Shown: positions 1-9,007, numbered from the stretch's first letter. The stretch: DNA of 64,000 nt from Streptomyces sp. H39-S7 (GCF_027158205.1 NZ_JAPVLU010000023.1:79731-143730); one strand, 5' to 3'. A program made the numbers and translations. Notes: generated from the sequence alone by a model not told the origin.

Positions 1-202
1 CGGCCACCTCGGCGCCGGTCGCCTCCTCGGCGCACAGCAGCACGGAACTGTGGCGGCCGGTGCCGGCCTGGCGGAGCAGTTTGTAGCCCGGCGGGAGGCG
101 ATGGCCCTCCGCCGACGTCTGCGCCGGTACGGCGACGGAACCCTCGTCGCTCTCCGGGTTGTCCGTCGCGCCCTGCCCGCGCCTTCCCGGCGTCCGGTCC
201 AC
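1..202 (-). CDS. Ser/Thr protein kinase, N-terminal part (cut by window edge)
   Basis: Only the first 67 or so codons are present. The GTG start at 202-200 follows a GGGAGGA ribosome site about 6 nt upstream. A polar N-terminus of about 40 residues leads into GYKLLRQAGTGRHSSV, which has the form of the glycine-rich ATP loop of Hanks-type kinases (G-x-G-x-x-S-x-V). The following LLCAEEATGAEVA is the usual beta-2/beta-3 stretch before the catalytic lysine. The lysine and later motifs lie outside the window. It sits 91 nt downstream of the transglutaminase-like gene on the same strand, so it probably belongs to the MoxR/DUF58 operon. Whether the kinase is active cannot be seen here. Confidence 0.7.
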   Translation of the reverse strand, partial: MDRTPGRRGQGATDNPESDEGSVAVPAQTSAEGHRLPPGYKLLRQAGTGRHSSVLLCAEEATGAEVA

Positions 203-293
203 CGATGTCCTCCCGTGCCTCACGCGTCTCACGACAACCTACCGTCTCCGCCGTCCGGCCGGGTCGGCGCCCGCACCCTGTGGCCGGAGGCGG

Positions 294-2576
294 TCAGTTC
301 CGCCGCAGGCGCAGCGCGCGAACGACCCGGTCGCGTCGGGGGATGGTGCGGAGCACGACGCGTTCGATGGCGTCGCAGTGGGCCCAGGCGGCGTCGGCCG
401 ACGCCGGGTCGGGGGTGCGGCCGGCGTAGCCGACCTCGTTCACCAGGCGGGCGAGATCGGGGAGATGCTCGCCGGCGGCGCCGCCCACCCGGGACGCCCC
501 GAACGCGGCGACCTCCTCGGCGGTGTGCGCCCCGGTGGCGGGCAGCCCGATCTCGGTGAGCCGGTCGACGATCTGCTGCCAGGCGCCGAGCACCCGCTGC
601 CGCACATCGGCGGCGCCGCGCCGCCTGGCCCGCCGCCGCCAGGGCAGCCAGGCAGCGTAGAGCAGATAGCCGAGGACGAGGAGCAGGGCGCCGGCCAGGG
701 CGTAGATCCACCAGGGGGTCCCGGCGTCCGGGGCCGCCGCCGCGGGCCGCGTCGTGCCGGGCCCCTTGGGCGGGGCGGACGGCCGCGGCTGGTCGGTGAT
801 CTGCTGGTCGACCGTCTTGCGGTCCTTGGTCTGCCCGGCCGGGGCGACGGAGGTGCCGTCCTTCGACGTGGTGCCGGGGGTCGGGTAGAAGGGGACCCAG
901 CCGATGCCCTGGAACTCCACTTCGGGCCAGGCCAGTACGTCCTTGCCCGCCACCTGCCAGGTGTCGTCGGCCGTCTTCGTGCCGGGGCGGAAGCCGACCA
1001 CGACCCGCGAGGGCAGCCCGAGCGTGCGGGCGAGCACCGCGAACGAGGCGGCGAACTGCTCGGAGGTGCCGCGCTTGCCCTCGGTCAGGAAGAACTCCAG
1101 ACCCCGGTAGGTGTGACCGGGGATGGCCCGCGGGTCGAACTGGTAGGACTCGCGCAGCCAGTCGGCGAGCTTCACGGCCTGCTCGTACGGGAAGGAGCTG
1201 CCCTCGGTGGCCTTCGCGGCGATCTTGGTGAAGGACGCGACGGACGGGATGGGCTGGTCGGCCGCGTCCGTGCGCGGGAGTTGCACGAGGGCCGGGTCGT
1301 CGGCGGCCGGCGCGTACTGCAGCCGCTGCACGTCGTAGACCGGCAGCTGGGACACGGTCGTGTAGCTGAACCCGGAGGGCGCCGTCCGGTCGGTGGCCAG
1401 CACGCCCGCGGCCGGGTCCACCGACAGGTCGGTGTGGTCCGGCAGCGTCACCGCCGACGGCCGGTCGGCGGCGGGCAGCCAGATGCCGGGCAGCGACTGG
1501 ACGGTGAAGCGCTGGGTGACCTCCTGGCGCTTGCCCGGGTCGACGCCGCGTTCCGCGGGGACCCGGCCGCCGGTACGGGCCAGCTCGGCGGTGCTGGACC
1601 ACGTCGTGCCGTTGTACGCGTCCAGCACGGCCAGCCGGTAGTTGGTCTCGGCGGCGGTGCGGACGGTGAAGACCTTGGCGTCGCCGCTGCGCATCAGTGC
1701 CGCGACCTGGTCCAGCGGACTGATGGACTGCGGACGGACGGTGGGCGGGGTGACCGCGTCCCGCGGGTCGTACGCGGCGCCCATCCCGGGCAGACCGGTG
1801 CCGGCCAGCGAGGCGACGAGGGTGAGGCCGAGGACGACCGGCAGGCCGAGCGCCAGACCGCGCGGCGACAGGCTCACCCGGGAGCGGATCAGTGCCAGCA
1901 GGGCGGTGAGCGCGGCCAGCGCGGCGACCACCGGGTAGTTGGAACCCGGGCCGTCCACCCCGAGCACCAGCGGGATGCCGAAGGCGAGCACCGCGGGCAG
2001 CGCCGGGAGCACCGGGGTGCGGGTGCGCAGCGCCAGTTCGGCGGAGGCGAAGGCGGCCAGCCACAGCACGGCATGCGGCAGGACCAGCAGCCGCGCTTCG
2101 CCCGGCACGGGGAGGATGGTGGTCAGGACGGCGTGCGGGGCGTCGAGCAGCGCGGGCCAGATCGCGCGCGGCCCGCCGTCCCGGAACATCGTCAGCCAGA
2201 CCGTGCCCGTCCAGGCGGCGGCCGTCAGCACGATGGACGGCCAGAGCGGACCGGTGCGGCCCTTGCGGGACAGCGCGCCCGACAGCGCCGCGGACACGAC
2301 GATCGGCGCGAGGACGGAGACCGCGAGGACCGGCAGCAGGTCGCGGGTGTCGAACACCCGGTGCCAGCCCAGGCCGGAGGCGGCGAGCAGCGCGGCGACC
2401 GGCAGCAGCGACCACAGGCGGCGGGCGCGCCCGAGGCCGTCGCCGCGGGTCGCGACCGGGCTCTTCGGACGTTCGGCGCTCGGCCCGGTGGGCGCGGGCG
2501 CGGCCCAGTCCCAGTTCGGGCCGCCGCCCTGCGGCGGCAGCGGCGCGGTGCGCGCGGGACGCGTGGTGGCACTCAC
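294..2576 (-). CDS. DUF3488/transglutaminase-like membrane protein, catalytic triad apparently lost
   Basis: A protein of 760 aa. The GTG start overlaps the DUF58 stop as GTGA. After a Pro-rich cytoplasmic start there are about six hydrophobic segments (roughly residues 50-230), then an extracellular transglutaminase-core region, a C-terminal membrane segment (ALAGALLLVLGYLLYAAWL) and a DUF4129-like cytoplasmic tail. Active relatives carry G-x-C-E-Q-F-A, H-A-W and F-D-P-T. Here these read GTSEQFA (Ser505), LAWPEV (Leu548) and FYPTP (Tyr564), so Cys, His and Asp are all replaced. This family usually sits beside MoxR and DUF58 genes, as here. A structural or binding role is inferred rather than amide-bond chemistry. 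Confidence 0.88.
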   Translation of the reverse strand: MSATTRPARTAPLPPQGGGPNWDWAAPAPTGPSAERPKSPVATRGDGLGRARRLWSLLPVAALLAASGLGWHRVFDTRDLLPVLAVSVLAPIVVSAALSGALSRKGRTGPLWPSIVLTAAAWTGTVWLTMFRDGGPRAIWPALLDAPHAVLTTILPVPGEARLLVLPHAVLWLAAFASAELALRTRTPVLPALPAVLAFGIPLVLGVDGPGSNYPVVAALAALTALLALIRSRVSLSPRGLALGLPVVLGLTLVASLAGTGLPGMGAAYDPRDAVTPPTVRPQSISPLDQVAALMRSGDAKVFTVRTAAETNYRLAVLDAYNGTTWSSTAELARTGGRVPAERGVDPGKRQEVTQRFTVQSLPGIWLPAADRPSAVTLPDHTDLSVDPAAGVLATDRTAPSGFSYTTVSQLPVYDVQRLQYAPAADDPALVQLPRTDAADQPIPSVASFTKIAAKATEGSSFPYEQAVKLADWLRESYQFDPRAIPGHTYRGLEFFLTEGKRGTSEQFAASFAVLARTLGLPSRVVVGFRPGTKTADDTWQVAGKDVLAWPEVEFQGIGWVPFYPTPGTTSKDGTSVAPAGQTKDRKTVDQQITDQPRPSAPPKGPGTTRPAAAAPDAGTPWWIYALAGALLLVLGYLLYAAWLPWRRRARRRGAADVRQRVLGAWQQIVDRLTEIGLPATGAHTAEEVAAFGASRVGGAAGEHLPDLARLVNEVGYAGRTPDPASADAAWAHCDAIERVVLRTIPRRDRVVRALRLRRN

Positions 2577-3775
2577 CGCACGGCCTCCCAGCGCCAGCCG
2601 GCCAGCAGGGCGTCCAGGGACGCGATGTGCAGTTGCGGTACGTCGACGGTGGCGCTCGACACGCCCTGCGCGTCGGGCGCGGCCATGTCCTGGCCGGCGC
2701 GCAGCATCGTCACCCGGTCGAAGCGCCGCCTGACCCGGCCGAGCGCGGTGAGCCCGTCGGTGTCGCCGGTGCCGGTGACGACGACCAGCGAACCGCCGCC
2801 CCGGTGGTGCTCCAGGCCGTCGAAGGCGGACGCGGCCGACTTCCGGTCGGAGCGGCCGATGAGCGCGAGCCGGTCGAGGAGCGCGTCGGCGTCGTTGCCG
2901 GAACCGTCGGTGTGCAGGATCGGGCCCGCCTCGCTGAGCACGTGCACGGGGAAGTTGGAGCGGGCGGCGGCGTACGCGATGGACGCGGCAGCGTCGACCG
3001 CCAGCTCGAAGTCGTCGTCCGACACGTAGGCGCCGGGCCGGGTGTCGAGGACGAGCGTGGTGTGCGGCAGCGACACGTCGACCATCTGCCGGACCATGAG
3101 CGTGCCGGTGCGGGCGGTGGACCGCCAGTGCACCCGCCGCAGGTCGTCGCCGAGGACGTACTCGCGCAGCGCGTGGAAGGTCAGCGACCCGTCGTCGGCG
3201 GTGTCGGAGGTCGGCCCCTCGACATGGTGCGCCTTGCCGGACGGCAGCACCGGCAGCAGGCAGACGCGCGGGCGGACGACGAGGGTGTCGGCGGAGCCGT
3301 AGGAGCGGACCCGGCGCGCGAGACCGAGCGGGTCGGTGCGCTCCAGTCGCAGCGGGCCGACGGTGATCCGCCCGCGCCGCGTGGTCGGCAGCGCGTAGTG
3401 CAGCTCCTGCGAGCCGCCCGCGCGCAGCACCGGCACGTCCATGGTGAGCGGCTGGTCGCCGCACATGTCGGTGGCGCGCAGTCCGCGCCGGGTGCGGGTG
3501 CCGGTGTTGGTGAGGGTGACGATGCCGTCGGCCGGGTCACCCCGGCCGACCTTGCGCGGCGCGATCCTGCGGTCCGCGCCCAGTTGCGGTCTGGGCAGCG
3601 TCCAGAGGACGGCCGTGACGACCGCGGCCAGGCAGGTCAGCCCGAGCGCGGCGGCCTCCCCGTACCCGTACCCGTAGCCGGCGCCCAGCAGGGCGGCACC
3701 GGCCAGCAGCGTGCCCCAGCCGGTGGCGGACAGCGGGCCGGCGCCCGCACGGGCCGTGGCGGTCGCCCCGGACAT
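2573..3775 (-). CDS. DUF58 domain-containing protein
   Basis: A protein of 400 aa. Two hydrophobic segments near the N-terminus (about residues 20-60) are followed by a cytoplasmic or peripheral domain. The DUF58 hallmark region (residues about 190-260) contains EYVLGDDLRRVHWRSTARTG, followed by a von Willebrand A-like part (TLVLDTRPG, then VHVLSEAG). DUF58 proteins are typically encoded with MoxR AAA ATPases and are thought to be chaperoned by them, although the substrate is generally unknown. The start overlaps the MoxR stop by one base and the stop overlaps the transglutaminase-like start, so translation is probably coupled through all three genes. Confidence 0.9.
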   Translation of the reverse strand: MSGATATARAGAGPLSATGWGTLLAGAALLGAGYGYGYGEAAALGLTCLAAVVTAVLWTLPRPQLGADRRIAPRKVGRGDPADGIVTLTNTGTRTRRGLRATDMCGDQPLTMDVPVLRAGGSQELHYALPTTRRGRITVGPLRLERTDPLGLARRVRSYGSADTLVVRPRVCLLPVLPSGKAHHVEGPTSDTADDGSLTFHALREYVLGDDLRRVHWRSTARTGTLMVRQMVDVSLPHTTLVLDTRPGAYVSDDDFELAVDAAASIAYAAARSNFPVHVLSEAGPILHTDGSGNDADALLDRLALIGRSDRKSAASAFDGLEHHRGGGSLVVVTGTGDTDGLTALGRVRRRFDRVTMLRAGQDMAAPDAQGVSSATVDVPQLHIASLDALLAGWRWEAVR

Positions 3776-4767
3776 CAGATCCGCGCCCCGCCGGCCGCCT
3801 GCGGCACCGGAACCGTCGCCAGGACCTCGGCGATGACGTCCGCGCCCGTACGGCCGCTCAACTCGGCCTCCGGGGTGAGGATCAGCCGGTGCGCGAGCAC
3901 GTGCACCGCGAGCGCCTTGACGTCCTCGGGCAGCGCGTAGTTGCGCGACTGGGAGGCGGCCCGGACCCGGATGGCACGCAGCAGCGCGACGGATCCGCGC
4001 GGCGACGCGCCCAGCCGGACGTCGGGCAGCGCGCGGGTCGCCGCGACGACCCGCACGATGTAGTCGTAGAGCTGCTCGGCGACCTGCACCTGCGTCGCGA
4101 CCTGGATGAACTCCGCGATGTGGTGCGAGGAGGCGATGGTGGAGAGCGCGTCGGGCGAGGCGTTGGCGGCGGAGCCGGTGAGCACCGCGACCTCCGAGGC
4201 GTGGTCCGGGTACCCGATCGTGACGCGCATCAGGAAGCGGTCCAGCTGCGCCTCGGGCAGCGCGTAGGTGCCGCCCATGTCCACGGAGTTCTGTGTCGCG
4301 AGGACCATGAAGGGGCGCGGCACCGGGTGGGTCTTGCCGTCGGCGGTGACCCGGCGCTCCTCCATGACCTCCAGCATCGCCGACTGCGTCTTGGGCGAGG
4401 CGCGGTTGATCTCGTCACCGAGCACGATGTTCGCGAAGACCGGCCCCGGCAGGAAGTCGAACGTCCCGGTGTTCTGCCGGTAGATCGTCACGCCGGTGAT
4501 GTCGGACGGCAGCAGGTCGGGAGTGAACTGCACCCGCGCGAAGTTCGCCTCGATCGACGCGGCCAGGCAGCGCGCCAGCGTCGTCTTGCCCGTGCCGGGA
4601 ACGTCCTCGATGAGCAGGTGCCCCTCCGCGAACAGGCAGGTCAGCGCCAGCTCGACGGTGTCGCGCTTGCCCTTGACGACGCGCTCGATGTTGTCCCCGA
4701 GCGCGTGGAAGCACTGGGCGAAGAGCGCGACGGGATCGTTCTGCGGGTACTGCGGGGGAACGCTCAT
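3775..4767 (-). CDS. MoxR-family AAA+ ATPase
   Basis: A protein of 330 aa, the usual family length. Walker A is VPGTGKTT (residues 56-63), Walker B is VLGDEINRA (about 115-123), sensor 1 is ATQN (157-160), and an arginine-finger region LDRFLMR lies near 175-181. The lid domain follows. MoxR ATPases act as cytoplasmic chaperones that mature or insert cofactors into partner proteins carrying VWA or DUF58 domains. The adjacent DUF58 gene is the obvious partner. It lies 52 nt downstream of the FN3/beta-propeller gene on the same strand. Confidence 0.93.
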   Translation of the reverse strand: MSVPPQYPQNDPVALFAQCFHALGDNIERVVKGKRDTVELALTCLFAEGHLLIEDVPGTGKTTLARCLAASIEANFARVQFTPDLLPSDITGVTIYRQNTGTFDFLPGPVFANIVLGDEINRASPKTQSAMLEVMEERRVTADGKTHPVPRPFMVLATQNSVDMGGTYALPEAQLDRFLMRVTIGYPDHASEVAVLTGSAANASPDALSTIASSHHIAEFIQVATQVQVAEQLYDYIVRVVAATRALPDVRLGASPRGSVALLRAIRVRAASQSRNYALPEDVKALAVHVLAHRLILTPEAELSGRTGADVIAEVLATVPVPQAAGGARI

Positions 4768-4819
4768 GACGTGCTCGCACTTCGGTCGTCGGGTCGGGAG
4801 GGGCTCGGAAGTGGAGGGG

Positions 4820-7102
4820 TCATGTGCATTCCCAGACGCTGCCGTTGTTGCGCGAGTCCAGGTAGATGTCGGCGACGTAGCCGTTCCCCGAGCCGGACGA
4901 GATCTTGGCCCAGACGTTGCTGGTGACCTTGTCGTACGGGTGGGTCTCCGAGCTGCCCGTCGTCCGGCAGTGCACGGTGACGGCGCCCTGGTAGTTCGAC
5001 GGGAACTGGCCGGCCCGTCCGCCGGTCTGGGTGCTGGGATCGTTGCGGATCGCGAGCGGGTCCGGGTCGTCGTCGTTGTGCGTGATGTTCATCGTCACGT
5101 CCGGCGGCGTCAGGTCGATCGTGCCGCTGGTGGCGGCGCCCGAGCCCGCCGCGTTGCTGGTGCTCACCGAGACGTCGTACTGCTTGCCGTTGTCCAGGCC
5201 GGTGATCGACCGGCTGGTGTTCTGCGTCGACCCGCTGCCGCCGGACCAGGTCACCGCGTAGGTGACACCCGACGCGCCGCCCGAGGGCGCCTTCCAGCTG
5301 ACCTTCGCGCCGTGCCCGCCGCTGTTGTTGGTGACCTTGAGACTCTGCGGGGCGCCGGGGGCGACACAGGGGCGGACCGGGGCCGAGGACTTCGACTCCT
5401 TGCTCGCCGCTCCGGCCGCGTACTCCGCGACCACCGTGTAGCTGAACTCCGTGCCGCAGGCGCCGCCGTCGATCCGGAACGTGAAGGGCCCGTTCGGACC
5501 GACCTGGGACGGCGTCGCCGTCTGGCCGCCGCCCAGCCCCTTCAGCACGTAGCGCTGGGGGGTGAGCCCGGAGGCCGGCTGGAACGTCAGCGTGATGGAA
5601 CCGTCGCCGGACTGGGCCTGCGGGGTGCCGGGCGTCTGCGGTTCCGGGCAGCCCGCCTCCCAGTTGATGGCGCAGTTCTTCGTCGGCGTCGCGGGCGGTG
5701 CCTGCGACGGCGGCGGCGTGGTGGCCGGCGCGTGCGTGGGCGGCCGGGTGGTGCCGGCCGGGCCCTTGCCCGGGCGGGTCGGCTGCTGCGCCTGGTGGGT
5801 CGGCCGGGAGGACGGGACGTTGTCCTCGACGGGCTTGTCGTTCTTCTTCCGGGCCGTCGGCACCTTGTCCGAGTACTTGCCGATGGTGTGGACGTCGCCG
5901 CCCGCGTTGATGACGGCGGCGGAGCTGTTGTTCTGGTCGTTGACCCACAGCAGGCCGTTGCGGACGAAGAGTTCCAGGTTGCCCGGCTTGCTCGTCACGT
6001 TCACCGAGTCCTGGAACGCCGAGCCCGCGGTGTCGTAGACGAGCAGGCGGCCGGTGGTCCCGTCCGGGATGTACACCTTCTTGCCCAGCACCTGCGGCGC
6101 GCCCAGCGCGTGCCCCTGGATCGGGACCTTCGCGTTGATGGACTGGCCGCTCGTGACGTCGACGAGCGCGAGCGCGCCGCTGTCGGAGGCCAGGATCGGC
6201 ACCATCGGGCTGTCGGTCGAGGCGGGCACCAGGATCTTCCCCGGGGCGGAGTCGTTGATCCCGCCCTGGAGGTTGAAGGTCTGCTGGGTGCCGGCGACGC
6301 TCAGCACCTTGGTGACGGCGTCCGTGCGGTTGGTCACGACCGGCCGGCCCTGCGCCAGGGTGAGGACCAGGTCGTGGTCGGGCGCGGCGACCTTGACCTC
6401 GGCGCTCTTCGTCCCGTTCACGAACGGGACGACGGTGCCCTTGCCGGGCTGCGGCACCCAGAGCGTGCCCTGCGCGTCGACGGCCGCGGTGCCGAGCCCC
6501 GGGCCCAGCTGGACCTTGTCCCCGGTCGGGATTGTCAGCGCCGGGTCGATCCGCTGGACCGTGCCCTTGGCGGCGTCCACGACGTACGCGTACGTGCCGC
6601 CGGAGACGAGCTGCAGTCCGCTCTGGCCGTAGTTCGTCGACTGCTCCGCGGTGAGCTGGGAGGGGTCGATCCGGACGACCTTGCCGGTCTTGCGGTCCAG
6701 GACGAGGACCGTCTTCCCGTCCTGGGCGATCGTCACGGAGTGGCCGTTCATGCCCGGCAGCTTGACCTTGCCGTCCACGTCACCCGTCAGGCCGTTGGCG
6801 TGCGAGGCCTCACCCGATCCGCTGCTGTTCAGCCAGGCGCCGATGTCCGCGAGCCGCGGGATCGAGCCCGCGGCGCCGACGCCGAGGGCGATCGAACTGG
6901 CGATGAGGGCGCCGACGGCGCCGATCGCGAGATAGCCGGTGCTGCGGTTGCGGGTCGGGCGCACCGTCGTCCACAGGGCGGTGGCGGCGGAGCCGGCGCG
7001 CTGTCTCAGCACCGTTCCGCGACCCGGCGCCGGCGCCGTGGTGAGTGTCTCTTCGCTGAGCCTGCGCGGACGCAGCCCCCTCGTCGATCCGGCCCCCGAC
7101 AT
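4820..7102 (-). CDS. Membrane-anchored beta-propeller/fibronectin type III protein
   Basis: About 760 aa from the ATG at 7102. An in-frame ATG at 7144 with AGGA before it would add 14 residues. The order is a basic cytoplasmic N-terminus, one membrane segment (GYLAIGAVGALIASSIALG), about 350 residues of repeating beta-strand units resembling a propeller (repeated VLVLDRKTGKVVRIDP and VYIPDGTTGRLLVYD patterns), and a Pro/Thr-rich linker. Two FN3-like domains follow (one with the typical PGAPQSLKVTNNS start), then a small Cys-containing C-terminal domain ending WECT. It is first in the MoxR/DUF58 operon and likely faces the cell wall. The function is unknown. A scaffold or sensor role feeding the kinase at the operon's end is an inference. 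Confidence 0.82.
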   Translation of the reverse strand: MSGAGSTRGLRPRRLSEETLTTAPAPGRGTVLRQRAGSAATALWTTVRPTRNRSTGYLAIGAVGALIASSIALGVGAAGSIPRLADIGAWLNSSGSGEASHANGLTGDVDGKVKLPGMNGHSVTIAQDGKTVLVLDRKTGKVVRIDPSQLTAEQSTNYGQSGLQLVSGGTYAYVVDAAKGTVQRIDPALTIPTGDKVQLGPGLGTAAVDAQGTLWVPQPGKGTVVPFVNGTKSAEVKVAAPDHDLVLTLAQGRPVVTNRTDAVTKVLSVAGTQQTFNLQGGINDSAPGKILVPASTDSPMVPILASDSGALALVDVTSGQSINAKVPIQGHALGAPQVLGKKVYIPDGTTGRLLVYDTAGSAFQDSVNVTSKPGNLELFVRNGLLWVNDQNNSSAAVINAGGDVHTIGKYSDKVPTARKKNDKPVEDNVPSSRPTHQAQQPTRPGKGPAGTTRPPTHAPATTPPPSQAPPATPTKNCAINWEAGCPEPQTPGTPQAQSGDGSITLTFQPASGLTPQRYVLKGLGGGQTATPSQVGPNGPFTFRIDGGACGTEFSYTVVAEYAAGAASKESKSSAPVRPCVAPGAPQSLKVTNNSGGHGAKVSWKAPSGGASGVTYAVTWSGGSGSTQNTSRSITGLDNGKQYDVSVSTSNAAGSGAATSGTIDLTPPDVTMNITHNDDDPDPLAIRNDPSTQTGGRAGQFPSNYQGAVTVHCRTTGSSETHPYDKVTSNVWAKISSGSGNGYVADIYLDSRNNGSVWECT

Positions 7103-7220
7103 ATCCAACCCCGTCCCGCACCACAAGCCGTCGTCACTGAGCATTTGTCCTGGGACAGCAGGTTATCCGGGACGCGAGGGCGGTGTCAGGGGCGCCGGGC
7201 ACCCCGTGACAAGCATGTGA

Positions 7221-7256
7221 CGGTCCCCCGGCTACCGCCGGGAGGTGCCCCCACGG
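7221..7256. repeat. Dispersed Streptomyces-type extragenic hairpin element
   Basis: CCCGGC (7227-7232) and GCCGGG (7237-7242) form a perfect stem with loop TACC, followed by GAGGTGCCCCCACGG. The motif family of GGTCCCCCGG with GGTGCCCCCACGG is, from memory, frequent in Streptomyces intergenic DNA. It lies in the divergent spacer between the FN3 gene and mqnC. The rest of that 294-nt spacer shows only a possible -10 TACGCT at 7348-7353. Confidence 0.45.
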
Positions 7257-7396
7257 TTTCGGCCGGCGTGGTGCCTCACGGTCCGGCGATTCCCGACGGC
7301 CGCTCAGTGGCCCCCGTGGCCCGCCCAGGGGAGTGTCCGCGGTCTGGCGTACGCTGAGCTGGTCCGTCTTGTACCCCTTCGGAAGGGACAGCCCCG

Positions 7397-8584
7397 GTGC
7401 GCGACTACGCAGCCGTCCTCGATCGCGCCGCCGCCGGCGGCCGCATCACCCCGGAGGAGGCGCTGGACCTGTATCGCTCCGCCCCGCTGCACGCCCTCGG
7501 CTCGGCCGCCGACGCGGCGCGCCGCCTCCGGTACGCGGGTACCGAGCACATCGCGACGTACATCATCGAGCGGAACATCAACTACACGAACTCGTGCGTC
7601 ACGGCGTGCAAGTTCTGCGCGTTCTACGCCGCGCCGCAGAGCGACAAGGTCTGGACGCGTGACATCGCGGACATCCTGCGCCGCTGCGCGGAGACCGTCG
7701 AGCTGGGCGGCACCCAGATCATGTTCCAGGGCGGCCACCACCCGGACTACGGCGTCGAGTACTACGAGGAGCACTTCGCCGCGATCAAGAAGGCGTACCC
7801 GCAGCTGGTCATCCACTCGCTGGGCGCGTCCGAGATCGAGCACATGTCGCGCATCTCCGGGGTGACGGCCGAGGAAGCGATCAAGCGCATCCACGCCGCG
7901 GGCCTCGACTCCTTCGCGGGGGCGGGCGCCGAGCTGCTGCCGGCCCGGCCGCGTACCGCCATCGCGCCGCTCAAGGAGTCGGGCGAGCGCTGGCTGGAGA
8001 TCATGGAGATCGCGCACAACCTGGGTGTCGAGTCGACGTCCACGATGCTGATGGGCACCGGCGAGACGAACGCCGAGCGCATCGAGCACCTGCGCATGAT
8101 CCGTGACGTACAGGACCGGACGGGCGGCTTCCGCGCCTTCATCCCGTACACCTACCAGCCGGAGAACAACAAGCTGAAGGGGCAGACGCAGGCCACGATC
8201 TTCGAGTACCTGCGGCTGATCGCGGTCGCCCGGCTCTTCCTGGACAACGTCGCCCACATCCAGGGCTCCTGGCTCACGGTCGGCAAGGAGGTCGGCCAGC
8301 TCTCCCTGCACTACGGGGCGGACGACCTCGGCTCGATCATGCTGGAGGAGAACGTGGTCTCCTCGGCCGGTGCCAAGCACCGCTCGAACCGCATGGAGAT
8401 CATCCAGCTGATCCGTTCGGCGGGCCGCGTTCCGGCGCAGCGCGCGACCACGTACGAGCACCTCGTCGTGCACGACGACCCGGCCGACGACCCGGTCAAC
8501 GACCACGCCGTCTCGCACCTGTCGTCGACGGCGATCGAGGGCGGCACGGCGCACCCCGAGCTGAAGCTGCTCGCAGCCAACTGA
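7397..8584 (+). CDS. mqnC: Cyclic dehypoxanthine futalosine synthase MqnC
   Basis: A protein of 395 aa with a GTG start preceded by GGAAGGGACAG. It is a radical SAM enzyme with the CxxxCxxC cluster motif CVTACKFC (Cys67, Cys71, Cys74) following the family signature IIERNINYTNSC. MqnC cyclises dehypoxanthine futalosine in the cytoplasmic futalosine pathway to menaquinone, which Streptomyces uses instead of the classical Men route. Further family features are GGHHPDYGVEYYE, the LGAGAELLPARP-like AGAELLPARPR stretch, and TYQPENNKL. The next gene begins on the base after this stop codon, implying an operon. Other mqn genes are not in the window, but menG and a MenJ-like gene lie downstream. Confidence 0.96.
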   Translation: MRDYAAVLDRAAAGGRITPEEALDLYRSAPLHALGSAADAARRLRYAGTEHIATYIIERNINYTNSCVTACKFCAFYAAPQSDKVWTRDIADILRRCAETVELGGTQIMFQGGHHPDYGVEYYEEHFAAIKKAYPQLVIHSLGASEIEHMSRISGVTAEEAIKRIHAAGLDSFAGAGAELLPARPRTAIAPLKESGERWLEIMEIAHNLGVESTSTMLMGTGETNAERIEHLRMIRDVQDRTGGFRAFIPYTYQPENNKLKGQTQATIFEYLRLIAVARLFLDNVAHIQGSWLTVGKEVGQLSLHYGADDLGSIMLEENVVSSAGAKHRSNRMEIIQLIRSAGRVPAQRATTYEHLVVHDDPADDPVNDHAVSHLSSTAIEGGTAHPELKLLAAN

Positions 8585-9007
8585 ATGCTCACGATCCACA
8601 TCGGGGACGGTGGCACCGGACGGGCGGTCGCCGTCTCCGGCGATCGGATCACGGCGGTCGGCACGGCCGACGAGGTGCGCGCGCTGTTCCCGGACGCGAG
8701 GGTGCGGGAATGGCGCGGCACGCTGGGCCCCGCCCTGGTGCACGCGGCCCCGGTGCCGGACGCGCCGAGTCCGCGTGAACGGATTCACGCCCTCTTGCGG
8801 CTCGGGGCGACGGCGGTCGTGGACGGGTATCTGACCGATCCCGCCCTGCGGGCCGCCGCCGCTCGCGGCGGTCTGGTCAGGGTGCCCGCCGGATCGGTGC
8901 CGCCCGAGCTGGTGACCGGCGGCCGGGCGGACCTGGCGGTGTTCGACGCCGGCGGCGGCTGCGTGGCCACGGTGGCCGGCGGACGGCTCGTGCACCGGAG
9001 GGCGTGA
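8585..9007 (+). CDS. Imidazolonepropionase-like composite-domain protein (short)
   Basis: A protein of 140 aa. The ATG directly abuts the mqnC TGA. The N-terminus (LTIHIGDGGTGRAVAVSGDRITAVGTADEVRALFP) and C-terminus (GGRADLAVFDAGGGCVATVAGGRLVHRR) resemble the two halves of the small beta-sandwich domain of amidohydrolases such as HutI. The metal-binding TIM barrel that normally sits between them is largely missing, and no HxH metal motif is present. It is therefore probably not a hydrolase by itself. Linkage to mqnC suggests a role near futalosine metabolism, but this is inference. The last 223 nt overlap the reading frame of the convergent LuxR-type gene. Confidence 0.8.
   Translation: MLTIHIGDGGTGRAVAVSGDRITAVGTADEVRALFPDARVREWRGTLGPALVHAAPVPDAPSPRERIHALLRLGATAVVDGYLTDPALRAAAARGGLVRVPAGSVPPELVTGGRADLAVFDAGGGCVATVAGGRLVHRRA

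Noticed and set aside
159..3029. 956-codon open frame on the plus strand
   Set aside because: Gly/Arg/Pro-rich shadow opposite the transglutaminase-like and DUF58 genes; no family likeness.
4496..7357. 953-codon open frame on the plus strand
   Set aside because: Antisense of the MoxR and FN3/propeller genes with no recognisable domain.
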